Origin: Gammaproteobacteria bacterium | GTDB taxonomy: Bacteria; Pseudomonadota; Gammaproteobacteria; Pseudomonadales; Pseudohongiellaceae | Direction of reading: 5' to 3' | DNA: 56,654 nucleotides | Assembly: GCA_017853205.1 (NCBI GenBank) | Contig: JAFMKB010000010.1 | Coordinates: forward strand, 1-56,654 | Part shown: one piece after another, positions 24,905 to 33,616 of the stretch | Layout of the letters: each line of letters opens with the position of its first letter | Position numbering within the stretch: position 1 is the stretch's first letter | Translations under genes and position numbers: made by a program | Notes under the pieces: model-generated | What the model saw: only the letters and a program-made list of their open reading frames with translations | What the model was told of the DNA's origin: nothing | Databases searched by the model: none

Positions 24905-26923
24905 CTAAGTGGTGGATAACTCTCGGCGCCTATTCTGCAGTATCACTACGGCAATGAGTAGTGCAGCGCCGGCTAGGTGCGCCACAATCGGTAACGGTGT
25001 CCACATAAGCAGACCTGCGCTCAGCAAAAGCAGCACGGCAGTGATGACAGTAAGCTTGGATTCGAGATGCCATTGTAAGACTCCAGCTATTGCATAAAGC
25101 CCCATGCATGACCAGATAAAGACTTCAATGCGCTCTGGCCAACCGCCTGAAATAATCGGCGAATAGGCGAAAAGTATCGGTACAAGGTAGAGGCCTTTCG
25201 CAACCTTCCAGGAAGTTAGGCCGGTCGCCATAGGATTCGTACCTGCAATGCCGGCTGCGGCAAAAGAGGCAAGGCACACAGGCGGCGTCACGTTACTGTC
25301 CTGCGAGAGCCAGAAAATAATCAAGTGTGCACTCAGCAGCATGCCGGTAAGCAGTTCTGCAGGAAGCATCTCTTGGCGTATTAGCTGCTTCATTTCCAGC
25401 GGCATTTCTTGCAGGGCAGTAAGCGGATCCCCGCCAAACAGGCTGAGTGTCGCTGCGACATTGCTTGGCAGGTCGCCGGCTTGGATGCCGGTTATCAGCG
25501 CGTCGAGCAGTGCCGACTGACTGATGAGGTCATAGATAAGCGGGGCAGAAAGCGTCGCGAGCACGATGTAGGACGCGGTGACTGGAAGGCCCATACCGAG
25601 GACGAGAGAGGCGAGTGCTACTAAAACTAAGGTGATAAATAGGCTTCCCTGCGCCCACTCGACGATCATCAGCGAGAATGCATTGCCAATACCCGTGGTT
25701 GTTACCACGTTGATGATAATGCCTACTGCAACAAGTAGCAGCGCGGTGGAGACCATTGTGCGGACACCGTCGACAACCGCATCAAAAACATCGGCTGCGC
25801 GCATCGGTGTGGCAGAGAGCCAAGAGGCGGCGATTACGCTCAGAATCGCGAACGCGGCGGCGGTAGTTGGCGTTCGACCTGCGACAAGAAACCCGACAAG
25901 CACAATCATAGGAATGATGAAGTGCCAGCCTCCTTTCATCACATCGCGCAGACGCTCGGTGTCTGCAGCAGCGACGGTGGTTAGACCAAGTCGTTTCGCC
26001 TCGATGCGGACGAAATAAGACACGGTGAGAAAATACAGTATGGCAGGTAGCGTGGAGGCGGCAATGATAGTGAGGTAGGAGATCTGGGTATAGCTCGCGA
26101 GTACAAAGGCGCCAGCGCCCATTACCGGGGGCATCAGTGCGCCGCCGGTCGATGAGGCAGCAACCACGCCCGCCGAGAACTTCGCAGGAAAACCCGATTC
26201 ACGCATCATCGGAATAGTGATCACGCCGGTGGATACGGTATTTGCGACCGCCGAGCCAGAGACCGAGCCCATAAGCCCTGAGCCGACTACTGCGACCAAA
26301 CCTGCGCCACCGGTGTATCGCCCCGCGAGGCAGCCAGCGAGTCGCACGATGAAATCCCCTGCGCCGGAGTGCAACAAAAACGCGCCGAAGATAATAAACA
26401 TAAAGACGAACGTAGAGGATATCTGCGCGGTTAAACCGAACATGCCTTCGGTGGTGAAAAAACTGCGGTACAGCACCGTTTCGAGACTAAGTCCGGGGAA
26501 GGAAAATACTCCGCCGATATATCGCCCTAGAAACAGAATGTAGGAAAGGCTTAGCACGATAAGAATTGGCATAAACCAGCCAGTAGTGCGGCGCGTGAAC
26601 TCGATCGCGAGGCCTATCGCAACGAATGAAAACAGGTAGTCGGTAGCTATATATTCGGTTTCCCGCGCGTAGAGTGCGTTCTCAAAAAGGATGAGATAGG
26701 CAGAGGTCGCGATGGCGAGCCCTGCGAGTGAGGCGTTTAGCCAGTAGCCTACGCTAAGCCGCGAGAGTTTGTCCGATTCATTCGCCATCAGTGCACAGAG
26801 TGCGCAGAAGCCGCCGAAATGGATTGCGGCAAGCCATAACTCGGAAATACTTGCAAAGACGTTGCAGTAAATGTGGAAGAGGGCAAAGCCAAACGCTGCC
26901 CAGCGCAATGCGGGTGACTTCAT
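24905..26923 (-). CDS. TRAP transporter fused permease (4TM/12TM, TAXI type)
   Basis: A 672-residue polytopic membrane protein combining the small (DctQ-like) and large (DctM-like) TRAP permease subunits in one chain, the usual form for TAXI-type systems. The N-terminal third has hydrophobic helices; the DctM part includes GSGLMGSVSGSAVANTVSTG near residue 211 and SSTGGALMPPVMGAGAFVLA near 255, both hallmark motifs. A second matching half includes LGMGLPVTASYIVLATLSAP and VTPPVCLASFAAAGIAGTNP. It uses Na+ or H+ gradients to import an unidentified substrate delivered by the TAXI binding protein encoded just upstream, with which it overlaps by 4 bp. Confidence 0.95.
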   Translation of the reverse strand: MKSPALRWAAFGFALFHIYCNVFASISELWLAAIHFGGFCALCALMANESDKLSRLSVGYWLNASLAGLAIATSAYLILFENALYARETEYIATDYLFSFVAIGLAIEFTRRTTGWFMPILIVLSLSYILFLGRYIGGVFSFPGLSLETVLYRSFFTTEGMFGLTAQISSTFVFMFIIFGAFLLHSGAGDFIVRLAGCLAGRYTGGAGLVAVVGSGLMGSVSGSAVANTVSTGVITIPMMRESGFPAKFSAGVVAASSTGGALMPPVMGAGAFVLASYTQISYLTIIAASTLPAILYFLTVSYFVRIEAKRLGLTTVAAADTERLRDVMKGGWHFIIPMIVLVGFLVAGRTPTTAAAFAILSVIAASWLSATPMRAADVFDAVVDGVRTMVSTALLLVAVGIIINVVTTTGIGNAFSLMIVEWAQGSLFITLVLVALASLVLGMGLPVTASYIVLATLSAPLIYDLISQSALLDALITGIQAGDLPSNVAATLSLFGGDPLTALQEMPLEMKQLIRQEMLPAELLTGMLLSAHLIIFWLSQDSNVTPPVCLASFAAAGIAGTNPMATGLTSWKVAKGLYLVPILFAYSPIISGGWPERIEVFIWSCMGLYAIAGVLQWHLESKLTVITAVLLLLSAGLLMWTPLPIVAHLAGAALLIAVVILQNRRRELSTT

Positions 26924-28035
26924 AATGCGCCTTCCGATTGCTTGCCGCTTGCAACGACTGCATCGCCGCGGGCATCCGTTGCAAAGGGCAACGCCTCAAG
27001 TTCGCCCTCTGCCCAGTCTGACTCGAGTATTAGCCTCGGGGGGATACTTAGTCCGACTTCCCGGTAATAGCGAATCGCGCCGCGATGCAGCGGCGCACCG
27101 AGTCCTTCGATTGCTATGTCCAGACGCATGTCTTTGGTTGCGCCATGGATTTCCTGTAGCGTGGCCAAATTCTCCCAAATTACCTTAGTGATTTGATAGA
27201 CCGCTTCATCGGGGATGTCCGAGCGCGTAACGAGCACATTAGGTGAGCCTATCGTGCGAATGTGCTTTGTCTGGTTTGGGTAGGTGCCAGGGGGGAAATC
27301 GTACCAGTCCCACAGCGGGTATTTGGCATTGAGCAGGTCTAGCGTCTCTTGTGTCCAATTGAGAATGGTGAGCCGGTCGCCGAGCAAGGCATAGGCTTGG
27401 GTTATGGAGCTTACCGGCGCCCCCGCCGGTATATTCATGCCAACTATGTTGCCGTCTTGAATAGCACTAGTCGTTGGCCCGTAACCCATGTAGGCGAGGC
27501 TGAATTTATTCTGATAATCGATGCCAAGTGTATCGAGGATGAAGCGACCAGTTTGCTCGGCGCCAGAATTTCGTTGACCCAGAACGTAGCGTTGGCCGTC
27601 GATATTATTGAGGTCCATAATTTCGCCGGTAGGGGCAAGCTCCGACAATAAGACGAAATGCTCGACGTTTTGCCACATCGCGCCGACGCTGCGCATATGT
27701 GTCTGGGGTTTGCTGACAGGCCCCTCGCCCGTCCAAGACCACGCGCCGAAAGGGCCTTGGAGAAGCGCGAACTGTGCCTGGTTGTCGCGCAGCAATTTGA
27801 CATTCTCGAGTGAGCCAGCTGAGCTGATAGCGGTGAGCGAGAGCCCCTGTGTCTCTGCCAGCTGCGCATGGGCGAGCGTCGCGAGTGCGACGCCAACCGG
27901 ATAGTATGTGCCCCCAGTGGTCGCAGTAGTAAGAATATAGGGGCGCGCGCGATTCAATTCGTCGCTGCAGGCAGACAAAAGCAATGCGGTACAAAGAAAT
28001 GCGGTATAAAGAAATGAGAGAAGAGTCTTGCGCAT
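26920..28035 (-). CDS. TAXI family TRAP transporter substrate-binding lipoprotein
   Basis: A 371-residue extracytoplasmic binding protein. The signal peptide ends in a lipobox, LLLSACS, so the protein is probably membrane-anchored rather than free, which is less common among TRAP binding proteins. The mature N-terminus has YILTTATTGGTYYPVGVALA, the classic TAXI motif. NVKLLRDNQAQFALLQ and a C-terminal helix-rich region follow. TAXI proteins bind small carboxylates or amino acids; the ligand here is unknown. It overlaps the permease gene by 4 bp. The neighbouring minus-strand cluster ends 54 bp upstream, so read-through from it cannot be excluded. Confidence 0.93.
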   Translation of the reverse strand: MRKTLLSFLYTAFLCTALLLSACSDELNRARPYILTTATTGGTYYPVGVALATLAHAQLAETQGLSLTAISSAGSLENVKLLRDNQAQFALLQGPFGAWSWTGEGPVSKPQTHMRSVGAMWQNVEHFVLLSELAPTGEIMDLNNIDGQRYVLGQRNSGAEQTGRFILDTLGIDYQNKFSLAYMGYGPTTSAIQDGNIVGMNIPAGAPVSSITQAYALLGDRLTILNWTQETLDLLNAKYPLWDWYDFPPGTYPNQTKHIRTIGSPNVLVTRSDIPDEAVYQITKVIWENLATLQEIHGATKDMRLDIAIEGLGAPLHRGAIRYYREVGLSIPPRLILESDWAEGELEALPFATDARGDAVVASGKQSEGAL

Positions 28036-28089
28036 CGATAATCCTTATCAGGAATCACTCCGGATTGTGGTGTCTCTGAGTAGTAAACT

Positions 28090-28404
28090 CTACTTGTCGG
28101 GTTCTATGGAGTCTTGTCCGGTGTCCGTATCCTCGTGTTGCGAGGGCTTTTTCTTCGCAGCCGATGCCGTTCTATCGGTGCCAAGCGTATTGTGAACCGA
28201 GCCGGAGAGGGGTTTTTCTTCTTCTGCAGCTGAGACGAGGGCGTAGGCTCCCAAGAAAATCATGGCGATGAATAAGACGCCCATAATAAGCATGACACGG
28301 AAATAGGCGACTAATTCAGTATCGGTGAAATACTCAACCGCCTCAGCGGCGGCGTTGACACCGACGATGGCTGCGCCGAATGCAAGCCAGACTGCTTTTT
28401 TCAT
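28090..28404 (-). CDS. Small two-span membrane protein of the ABC/FG-GAP cluster
   Basis: The ATG at 28404 (104 aa) has AGAAGAG a few bases upstream and directly begins a hydrophobic segment (KKAVWLAFGAAIVGVNAAA); an upstream in-frame start at 28497 overlaps the previous gene and lacks these features. A second membrane segment covers about residues 37-60 (MLIMGVLFIAMIFLGAYAL). The C-terminal 40 residues are polar with Lys, Asp and Glu, probably cytosolic or periplasmic tail. No family is recognised. It starts 64 bp after the second FG-GAP gene and probably ends that operon. Confidence 0.65.
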   Translation of the reverse strand: MKKAVWLAFGAAIVGVNAAAEAVEYFTDTELVAYFRVMLIMGVLFIAMIFLGAYALVSAAEEEKPLSGSVHNTLGTDRTASAAKKKPSQHEDTDTGQDSIEPDK

Positions 28405-28468
28405 GCTCTTCTCTTTTCTTGCCGCAAAATTCGATTTCTCGATTTTGGCTGCAGGTGCCCTAAACCGT

Positions 28469-30226
28469 TTAATCTGAGAGTAAGAGTATGCCCTCAATTG
28501 CGTCTGGGGTCATCGCCGTAAAGACGAAAATGTCATCGCGGTTATCTTGATTAATTCTGGCGCCAACCAAACCTCCGCTGGCAGTGACGGCAGAGATATC
28601 GATCTCGAGGCTTGGCGCCGAGTCAATGCCATCGAGCGGGTTGAATGAGACCATAGCGGCATCGACGACTGCTTTGAGGTCGATAGCGTACTCATCGCGG
28701 TCGGCACTATATCCCAGTGCACCAAGAAAACTTGGTGCGGGCGCTGCCTCGATAACATTTAGATAGAGACTAAGACGATTGCCCACTAAGAGCATAAGGT
28801 CATCGCGCATCCCATCAAGAGACGTGTCGAGCGGCGAATTGCTGGGCTCAGCAAGTAGCTCATCGACAGAGCCGTCAAGCTGCGCTACGCCGGTGAGTGT
28901 GTCGGTCGTCTCCGCGGCGGCCCGCGCGTCGTCTGCGATCTGCCGTAACGATGATGCCAGGCGAATAACCGAAGGAAATTTTAGCGCGACGCTGATTTTC
29001 CGCGCGGGCCGCCTTGCGAATGCGTCACCTTGATTGCGGTAGACAAATGCCTCGACTGAGATGCTTCCAGACAGGGCGAGCCAGACGAATATATCACCGA
29101 CCGAAATTGGCTCAACGCGCCATAACCAGAGGTCTTTGTTGCCATCGCCGTCCTCGTCGTGCAGGAAAGTGGTGAGCACATTGCCTCCGGAGCGCAGGAC
29201 CTGCGTCGGTGTGCTAACGTCTATCCCTGCACGCGAGCCCGGAAAAACGGAGACCTTGCCACCTTCTCTGAGTAGGAGGTCTTCGATGCCGTCGCCATCA
29301 ATATCTTCGAGTATTTCTTCATGTGTTAAGGCGAGTACGCCGGTTAGATTAGCAAAGTCCAGTGTTTCAATATCGAATTCACCGAGACGCTCCTCGATGG
29401 AGAGTCGGTCTAATTCGAAGCTGGGATCAGCTGTAAAGTAATTCGCAGCGGTCGGGTCAGCGAGAAAAACGGCGAGGCGCTCGTCGGTATCGACAATAAG
29501 GTCTGCAGCGAGATCGCCATTAACGTCGCGCAGCCGCAGCGGAGGTATTGTGAGGGCTTGGCCTATTCGTCTTTCGAGGTTAGACGAGAACAGAGTAGTG
29601 TCGAGTCTGACTTGAGTATCGATACGCAGGGGCGGTAGAAAGCCGTCATTGGAGGCAAGATAGAGTGCGAGTCGGTCGCTGTCGGGCAATATTAGGTCGT
29701 CGCGGCCATCGCCGTTGACGTCGCGCACAAAGTGTAGGCGCTGCACGCCAGACCCGATCGCCGCAGCAACTCCGCTTAACAACACTTCAGGTGCCCGCCA
29801 CTCGTTTGCTGTTTCATCAAGTCGATAGGTCAGAACTTCGCTCCCTCGTTCGAGGGTAATCAGGCTCGGTTGACCGTTTGCATCCACAAGACCGATATCC
29901 CAGCCAAGTGCCCTCCCAGATAAGGGCAGTGAGATAAAGTCTTTATCAAAGTCGAAGCCTCCGTCTCTTTGTAGATAAAGCCTGAGCTCAGTGTCGAGTT
30001 GGGCAAGTAGGTCTAGGTAACCATCGCCGTTCAGGTCTACGGCTGTGAGGCTCGCGGTTTCAATAGGCAGCTTGAAAGGTGTTTGAGTAAAGCTCAGTGG
30101 GTCTGCACCAGCCAAGCCGCCTGAAAATAAGCTGAGCGAGAGTGCTAATGCCGCAACAAAAGACAGATTGCGCGGGGCGGCGAAGGATCGCGCGTGGCGC
30201 AGCAGGATACTGAGGCGCGAGATCAT
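28469..30226 (-). CDS. Exported FG-GAP/VCBS-repeat protein 2
   Basis: A 585-residue protein with an N-terminal signal region (hydrophobic to about residue 40, GGLAGADPLS) and no membrane anchor after it. The mature part contains repeated Ca2+-binding loops of integrin-type beta-propellers: DLNGDGYLD (near residue 65), DVNGDGRDD (near 170), DVNGDLAAD (near 234), DIDGDGIED (near 314), DEDGDGNKD (near 353) and a degenerate INQDNRDDI near the end. A propeller binding surface is expected outside the cytoplasm. It overlaps the first FG-GAP gene by 4 bp; the two are diverged in sequence but similar in plan, pointing to an old duplication. Partner and ligand are unknown. Confidence 0.85.
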   Translation of the reverse strand: MISRLSILLRHARSFAAPRNLSFVAALALSLSLFSGGLAGADPLSFTQTPFKLPIETASLTAVDLNGDGYLDLLAQLDTELRLYLQRDGGFDFDKDFISLPLSGRALGWDIGLVDANGQPSLITLERGSEVLTYRLDETANEWRAPEVLLSGVAAAIGSGVQRLHFVRDVNGDGRDDLILPDSDRLALYLASNDGFLPPLRIDTQVRLDTTLFSSNLERRIGQALTIPPLRLRDVNGDLAADLIVDTDERLAVFLADPTAANYFTADPSFELDRLSIEERLGEFDIETLDFANLTGVLALTHEEILEDIDGDGIEDLLLREGGKVSVFPGSRAGIDVSTPTQVLRSGGNVLTTFLHDEDGDGNKDLWLWRVEPISVGDIFVWLALSGSISVEAFVYRNQGDAFARRPARKISVALKFPSVIRLASSLRQIADDARAAAETTDTLTGVAQLDGSVDELLAEPSNSPLDTSLDGMRDDLMLLVGNRLSLYLNVIEAAPAPSFLGALGYSADRDEYAIDLKAVVDAAMVSFNPLDGIDSAPSLEIDISAVTASGGLVGARINQDNRDDIFVFTAMTPDAIEGILLLSD

Positions 30227-31827
30227 AGAGTGCCCCCTCGCGAAACGAGGACGGTGATCGAGTTGCCGTGACGAAGGATGAGGTCGGGTGTGGTGTCGGT
30301 ATTAAGGTTTAATACGTTAAATTCGAAGACAGTTTTGTCACTCACGTATTCCCAGAAGGGGTCTGTTTCAATACTCAGTGAATCATCGATGCGTTTGGCG
30401 GCCAGCGTGCCGCGCTCGGTTATGTAGAGCGCCTCATTGGCGCCGTCTCCATCTATATCGAACGCGAGAGACATTTGCTCCGAGAGCCCCCTTACATTCG
30501 CCGCCGAAAAGCTCTCGATGAGTTGGCTCGATGGTCGGCGCGCGAACAAGGCAGATTCGGCTGTTGAGCCGGCTTCGCCGGGTGCTGAAGTTGACGGGGC
30601 ATACAGGAGCTGGGTTCTGTTTATACTTGCGCTGCGGATGGCATCGATTATGGGCAACGTATAGTAGCTAACGCTCAGCGCTACAGCTCCTGTAGGCAAA
30701 GGGACTGTGTTTAGGCGGACGTCATAGCCGGAGAATCGCATTACTTGATCGGGCGCTGACAAGTCGAACGGGTTATCTGCTTTTTTATTTAAGTAGAATC
30801 GTGCCTCCCAGTTGTCGCCACCGCCAGAGAGTCTTAGCAAGTCGCTACGCCCATCGCCGTTAAAATCCGCAAGGCTAATTTCGCCGCCGGCGTCAATGCT
30901 CGCGAGCCACGATGGGGCAGTAGCAAATCCCGCCTCAGCCTGGAGCGCGACGTTGAGCTGCGGATTAGCATCAGAGTCCAAATTGATAAACACAAGATCA
31001 TTAAGCGAATCGCCATTGATGTCAGCGAAAATGGCATTCGGTATCCAGTTGCTGCTATTAGCCAAGTCGCTTTCTTCTGTCTGGGTCGCCCAAGTTTTTA
31101 CGAATTCATCGAAGGGATTCCGACGTTCGACCGCGACCTTTACTACGATACCTTCTGTCGCATTGATGCCGAGGTTGGTATCGAGTCCCGCACCGCGATC
31201 GTTTCGACGGGCGCGCAGTAAGTCGGCATTGACTGTTTGAATACTGCCGGCGGGTTTAAATTCGCCGCTCTGTGAGCCTGCAAAAAAAGCAAAACCTTTT
31301 TGAGTAGGTAAGAGAAGGTCGAGAATTGAATCGCCATTGCGGTCTTCAAGTGGTGGAAGAAACTCGACCTGCTTTCGCGAAGCGATCGAAGCGATCGAAT
31401 CGAAGCGCATGATGGGCTGCAGATTTCCACTATAACCTTCGATGGAAGGCGATAGGCTAAAAATGCCATTCGCCGCATGCAGAATGAGCTCTGTGCCAGG
31501 TTCACGCCGCAAGTCGCCAAAACCGATGGCGATGATCTCAGATTTTATTTCGATAACTTGAGGAGAACCAGGAAAATCACCGCTCGCGTTCTGGTAATGA
31601 ATAAGAAGTTGTCTACCTAGTGTCGGATCGTAATCTGCATAAACGAGGTCGAGTAATCCGTCGCCATTCATATCCTCGGTAATTAGTGGCGCCCAGTTCT
31701 CTTCACGCTCGAGTGAAAACGCCGCATAGTTGCCTGTGCCTTGCGCAAAACTGCTAGGCGTCATGCTTACCAGCGAGACAAGCGCTGCCGAGATCGAGAA
31801 TGCTCGAACGCTATATCTAAAGTTCAA
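30223..31827 (-). CDS. Exported FG-GAP/VCBS-repeat protein 1
   Basis: A 534-residue protein with a signal peptide (about residues 1-29, SSFA-QG). Propeller-type Asp-rich loops occur at intervals: DMNGDGLLD (52-60), DRNGDSILD (near 168), DINGDSLND (near 270), DFNGDGRSD (near 319), DIDGDGANE (near 453), and a weak LNTDTTPDL near the end. The spacing suits a multi-bladed integrin alpha-like propeller stabilised by calcium. It overlaps the double-PDZ lipoprotein gene upstream and the second FG-GAP gene downstream, each by 4 bp, so all are translationally coupled. Its role, perhaps binding an extracellular polymer or the other cluster proteins, is inference. Confidence 0.85.
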   Translation of the reverse strand: MNFRYSVRAFSISAALVSLVSMTPSSFAQGTGNYAAFSLEREENWAPLITEDMNGDGLLDLVYADYDPTLGRQLLIHYQNASGDFPGSPQVIEIKSEIIAIGFGDLRREPGTELILHAANGIFSLSPSIEGYSGNLQPIMRFDSIASIASRKQVEFLPPLEDRNGDSILDLLLPTQKGFAFFAGSQSGEFKPAGSIQTVNADLLRARRNDRGAGLDTNLGINATEGIVVKVAVERRNPFDEFVKTWATQTEESDLANSSNWIPNAIFADINGDSLNDLVFINLDSDANPQLNVALQAEAGFATAPSWLASIDAGGEISLADFNGDGRSDLLRLSGGGDNWEARFYLNKKADNPFDLSAPDQVMRFSGYDVRLNTVPLPTGAVALSVSYYTLPIIDAIRSASINRTQLLYAPSTSAPGEAGSTAESALFARRPSSQLIESFSAANVRGLSEQMSLAFDIDGDGANEALYITERGTLAAKRIDDSLSIETDPFWEYVSDKTVFEFNVLNLNTDTTPDLILRHGNSITVLVSRGGTL

Positions 31828-32774
31828 GGTTTCGCTTCCTCGATGAGCTCACCATAGTCGCTCGCAAACTCGAAAATACTCAGAAGCCGATGTGTGCGCT
31901 CGCCGCCGATTTGACCGTATTGGTAGACTGAGAAAAGCCAGAGGTCAATAAAAGTAAAGGACTTGCTCGCATTCTGCGCAGACGCTGTATAGTTTAAAAG
32001 AGGTCCAAGGGACACGCGACTAATTCTGCGCCCGGGGTGCCAGAGTGTAAGATTCTTTCGCTGCACCGACTCGCCATCGTAAACATCGATAACCACGCGA
32101 TCGCCAAGCTCGTGTTCGAGGGTTAGGCGATTGATAAAATCCTGTGCTGAATTAATCTCGCGTCCCTGCAGCGCGAGTATGGCATCGCCTTCGCCGATAC
32201 CTGCAGTAAGTAGAGGACTATCGGTCTGAATGTCGACAACAGTTGCTGCTGCAACGTTGCGCAGAGATGAGCCGCTTTTTATTGTGAGTAATTGTGTTTT
32301 GAAACCAGCCCTCGACGCGATCGGATCAACTCGATACAGCTCGCGCGGTGGCTGTGTGTTGCTCGCTGGGTTGGCTATCACCGATGTTGCAAACACCGTG
32401 GTGTCGCGGCGAACTGTAAATTCGAAGGTGCTTGGTTGTGCGGTCAGCTCGAGACTCGTAACGGTATCGGGGCTGTTAGTCAGCAAATTATCGATCTGCA
32501 GAATCACATCGCCTGGACGAATACCAGCAGCTGCGGCGGCGCCACCTGCGACGACTTCGCGTACGCGCACGCCGGGCAGGGTTGCCAAGTCGAATAATGA
32601 ATCACTTTCGTTAGCGCCAACGGTAAGACCAAAGTCAATTTGCCGTGGGATTGCAGTGGCATCGGTGAAACTTACCTCCTCTGCCGAGAGCGTAAGTTCT
32701 GGAATGAGTTGAATTGGTTCGTAACTCAGGCAACCGGTGAGTGATACTAGCGCTGTGAAAAAGAGCAGTCTCAT
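31824..32774 (-). CDS. Double-PDZ lipoprotein
   Basis: A 316-residue protein with a short signal peptide and lipobox LTGC (Cys at about residue 15). Two PDZ-like domains are visible. The first, about residues 45-135, has GVRVREVVAGGAAAAAGI followed by RPGDVILQIDN. The second, about 170-250, has AATVVDIQTDSPLLTAGI followed by GEGDAILALQGREI. No protease domain is attached. PDZ domains bind C-terminal peptides, so this could act as a scaffold joining the ABC transporter to the exported FG-GAP proteins. It overlaps both neighbours by 4 bp. Confidence 0.88.
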   Translation of the reverse strand: MRLLFFTALVSLTGCLSYEPIQLIPELTLSAEEVSFTDATAIPRQIDFGLTVGANESDSLFDLATLPGVRVREVVAGGAAAAAGIRPGDVILQIDNLLTNSPDTVTSLELTAQPSTFEFTVRRDTTVFATSVIANPASNTQPPRELYRVDPIASRAGFKTQLLTIKSGSSLRNVAAATVVDIQTDSPLLTAGIGEGDAILALQGREINSAQDFINRLTLEHELGDRVVIDVYDGESVQRKNLTLWHPGRRISRVSLGPLLNYTASAQNASKSFTFIDLWLFSVYQYGQIGGERTHRLLSIFEFASDYGELIEEAKP

Positions 32775-33616
32775 AGGGCTTTAGTCCTCACGGCAAAAAG
32801 GCTCAGCGCTAGAAATAGCATGAACGTCGGCAACGGGATCCAAGTGTTGAGGGTTAACAGTCTCTCATCGATCAATACATCTGAGTAACCCCGAGCAAGA
32901 CGTGCGACATCGTTTAGGTAAGAGGCGTCGATTAGCGACGGTTGAAAGCGCGCATAAACATAGCCTGATATATCCCCAAGCGAGGTCTTAAAGACGTCGA
33001 ATGCAAGCGTCAGTCCGAGCGCGAGCGATAAAGACTGCACTGCAGAATGAGCAACCACCGACAGCAGCGCACCGAAAGCGATTGCCGCGGGGAGTGGAAG
33101 CAAGGCGAGACGAAGCCCGAGATGTATCTCGTCGAGTATTTCGCCTTCGCTGATTAGCTCGTAACCATCTTCGATGACTGGCCCGAGTTCCCAAAGTGCA
33201 GAACTGAGAAGCCATGATCCTAGAACCAGCAGCAACACCGAGCATAGTGCTAGCAAATGCAGCAGTGTTAACTTAACAAGCACAATCTGTGTGCGACTAG
33301 ACAGCCGAATAAGCAAGTGACGCAGTGCCCCAAGGTCACGGTCGCCCGCGAAACTATGCGCTGACACGCCGGTGATGAGTAAACTTTGTGCAATAAAACC
33401 GGTAACCAAGGAGTCAACCCAGTTGCCATAGCCATTGCCGGGCACGGCCTCGGCGCCGATGAGCGCCTGCTGCGTAGCAGCGCTCGCGTCAGTGATAGCA
33501 GCAATGATGAGTTGAACACACGCAAGGATCAGAGGCGCGAAGACAACCAGACGCGCCCCTAGCGAATAGCGCGCGATAAAAATTTCTGCTTTGAGTGCCG
33601 TTATGAGCCTATTCAT
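32771..33616 (-). CDS. ABC transporter permease (ABC-2/NosY-like)
   Basis: The ATG at 33616 (281 aa) is preferred since it overlaps the ATPase stop by 4 bp (ATGA), the same coupling as the next genes; the frame could extend 25 codons upstream inside the ATPase gene. About six hydrophobic segments are visible: near residues 18-40, 75-95, 115-140, 165-190, 195-215 and a C-terminal one ending LFAVRTKAL. The segment GDRDLGALRHLLIRLSSRTQ resembles the coupling region of ABC-2 permeases such as NosY. It would form the membrane part of a transporter with the adjacent ATPase. The substrate is unknown. Confidence 0.82.
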   Translation of the reverse strand: MNRLITALKAEIFIARYSLGARLVVFAPLILACVQLIIAAITDASAATQQALIGAEAVPGNGYGNWVDSLVTGFIAQSLLITGVSAHSFAGDRDLGALRHLLIRLSSRTQIVLVKLTLLHLLALCSVLLLVLGSWLLSSALWELGPVIEDGYELISEGEILDEIHLGLRLALLPLPAAIAFGALLSVVAHSAVQSLSLALGLTLAFDVFKTSLGDISGYVYARFQPSLIDASYLNDVARLARGYSDVLIDERLLTLNTWIPLPTFMLFLALSLFAVRTKAL

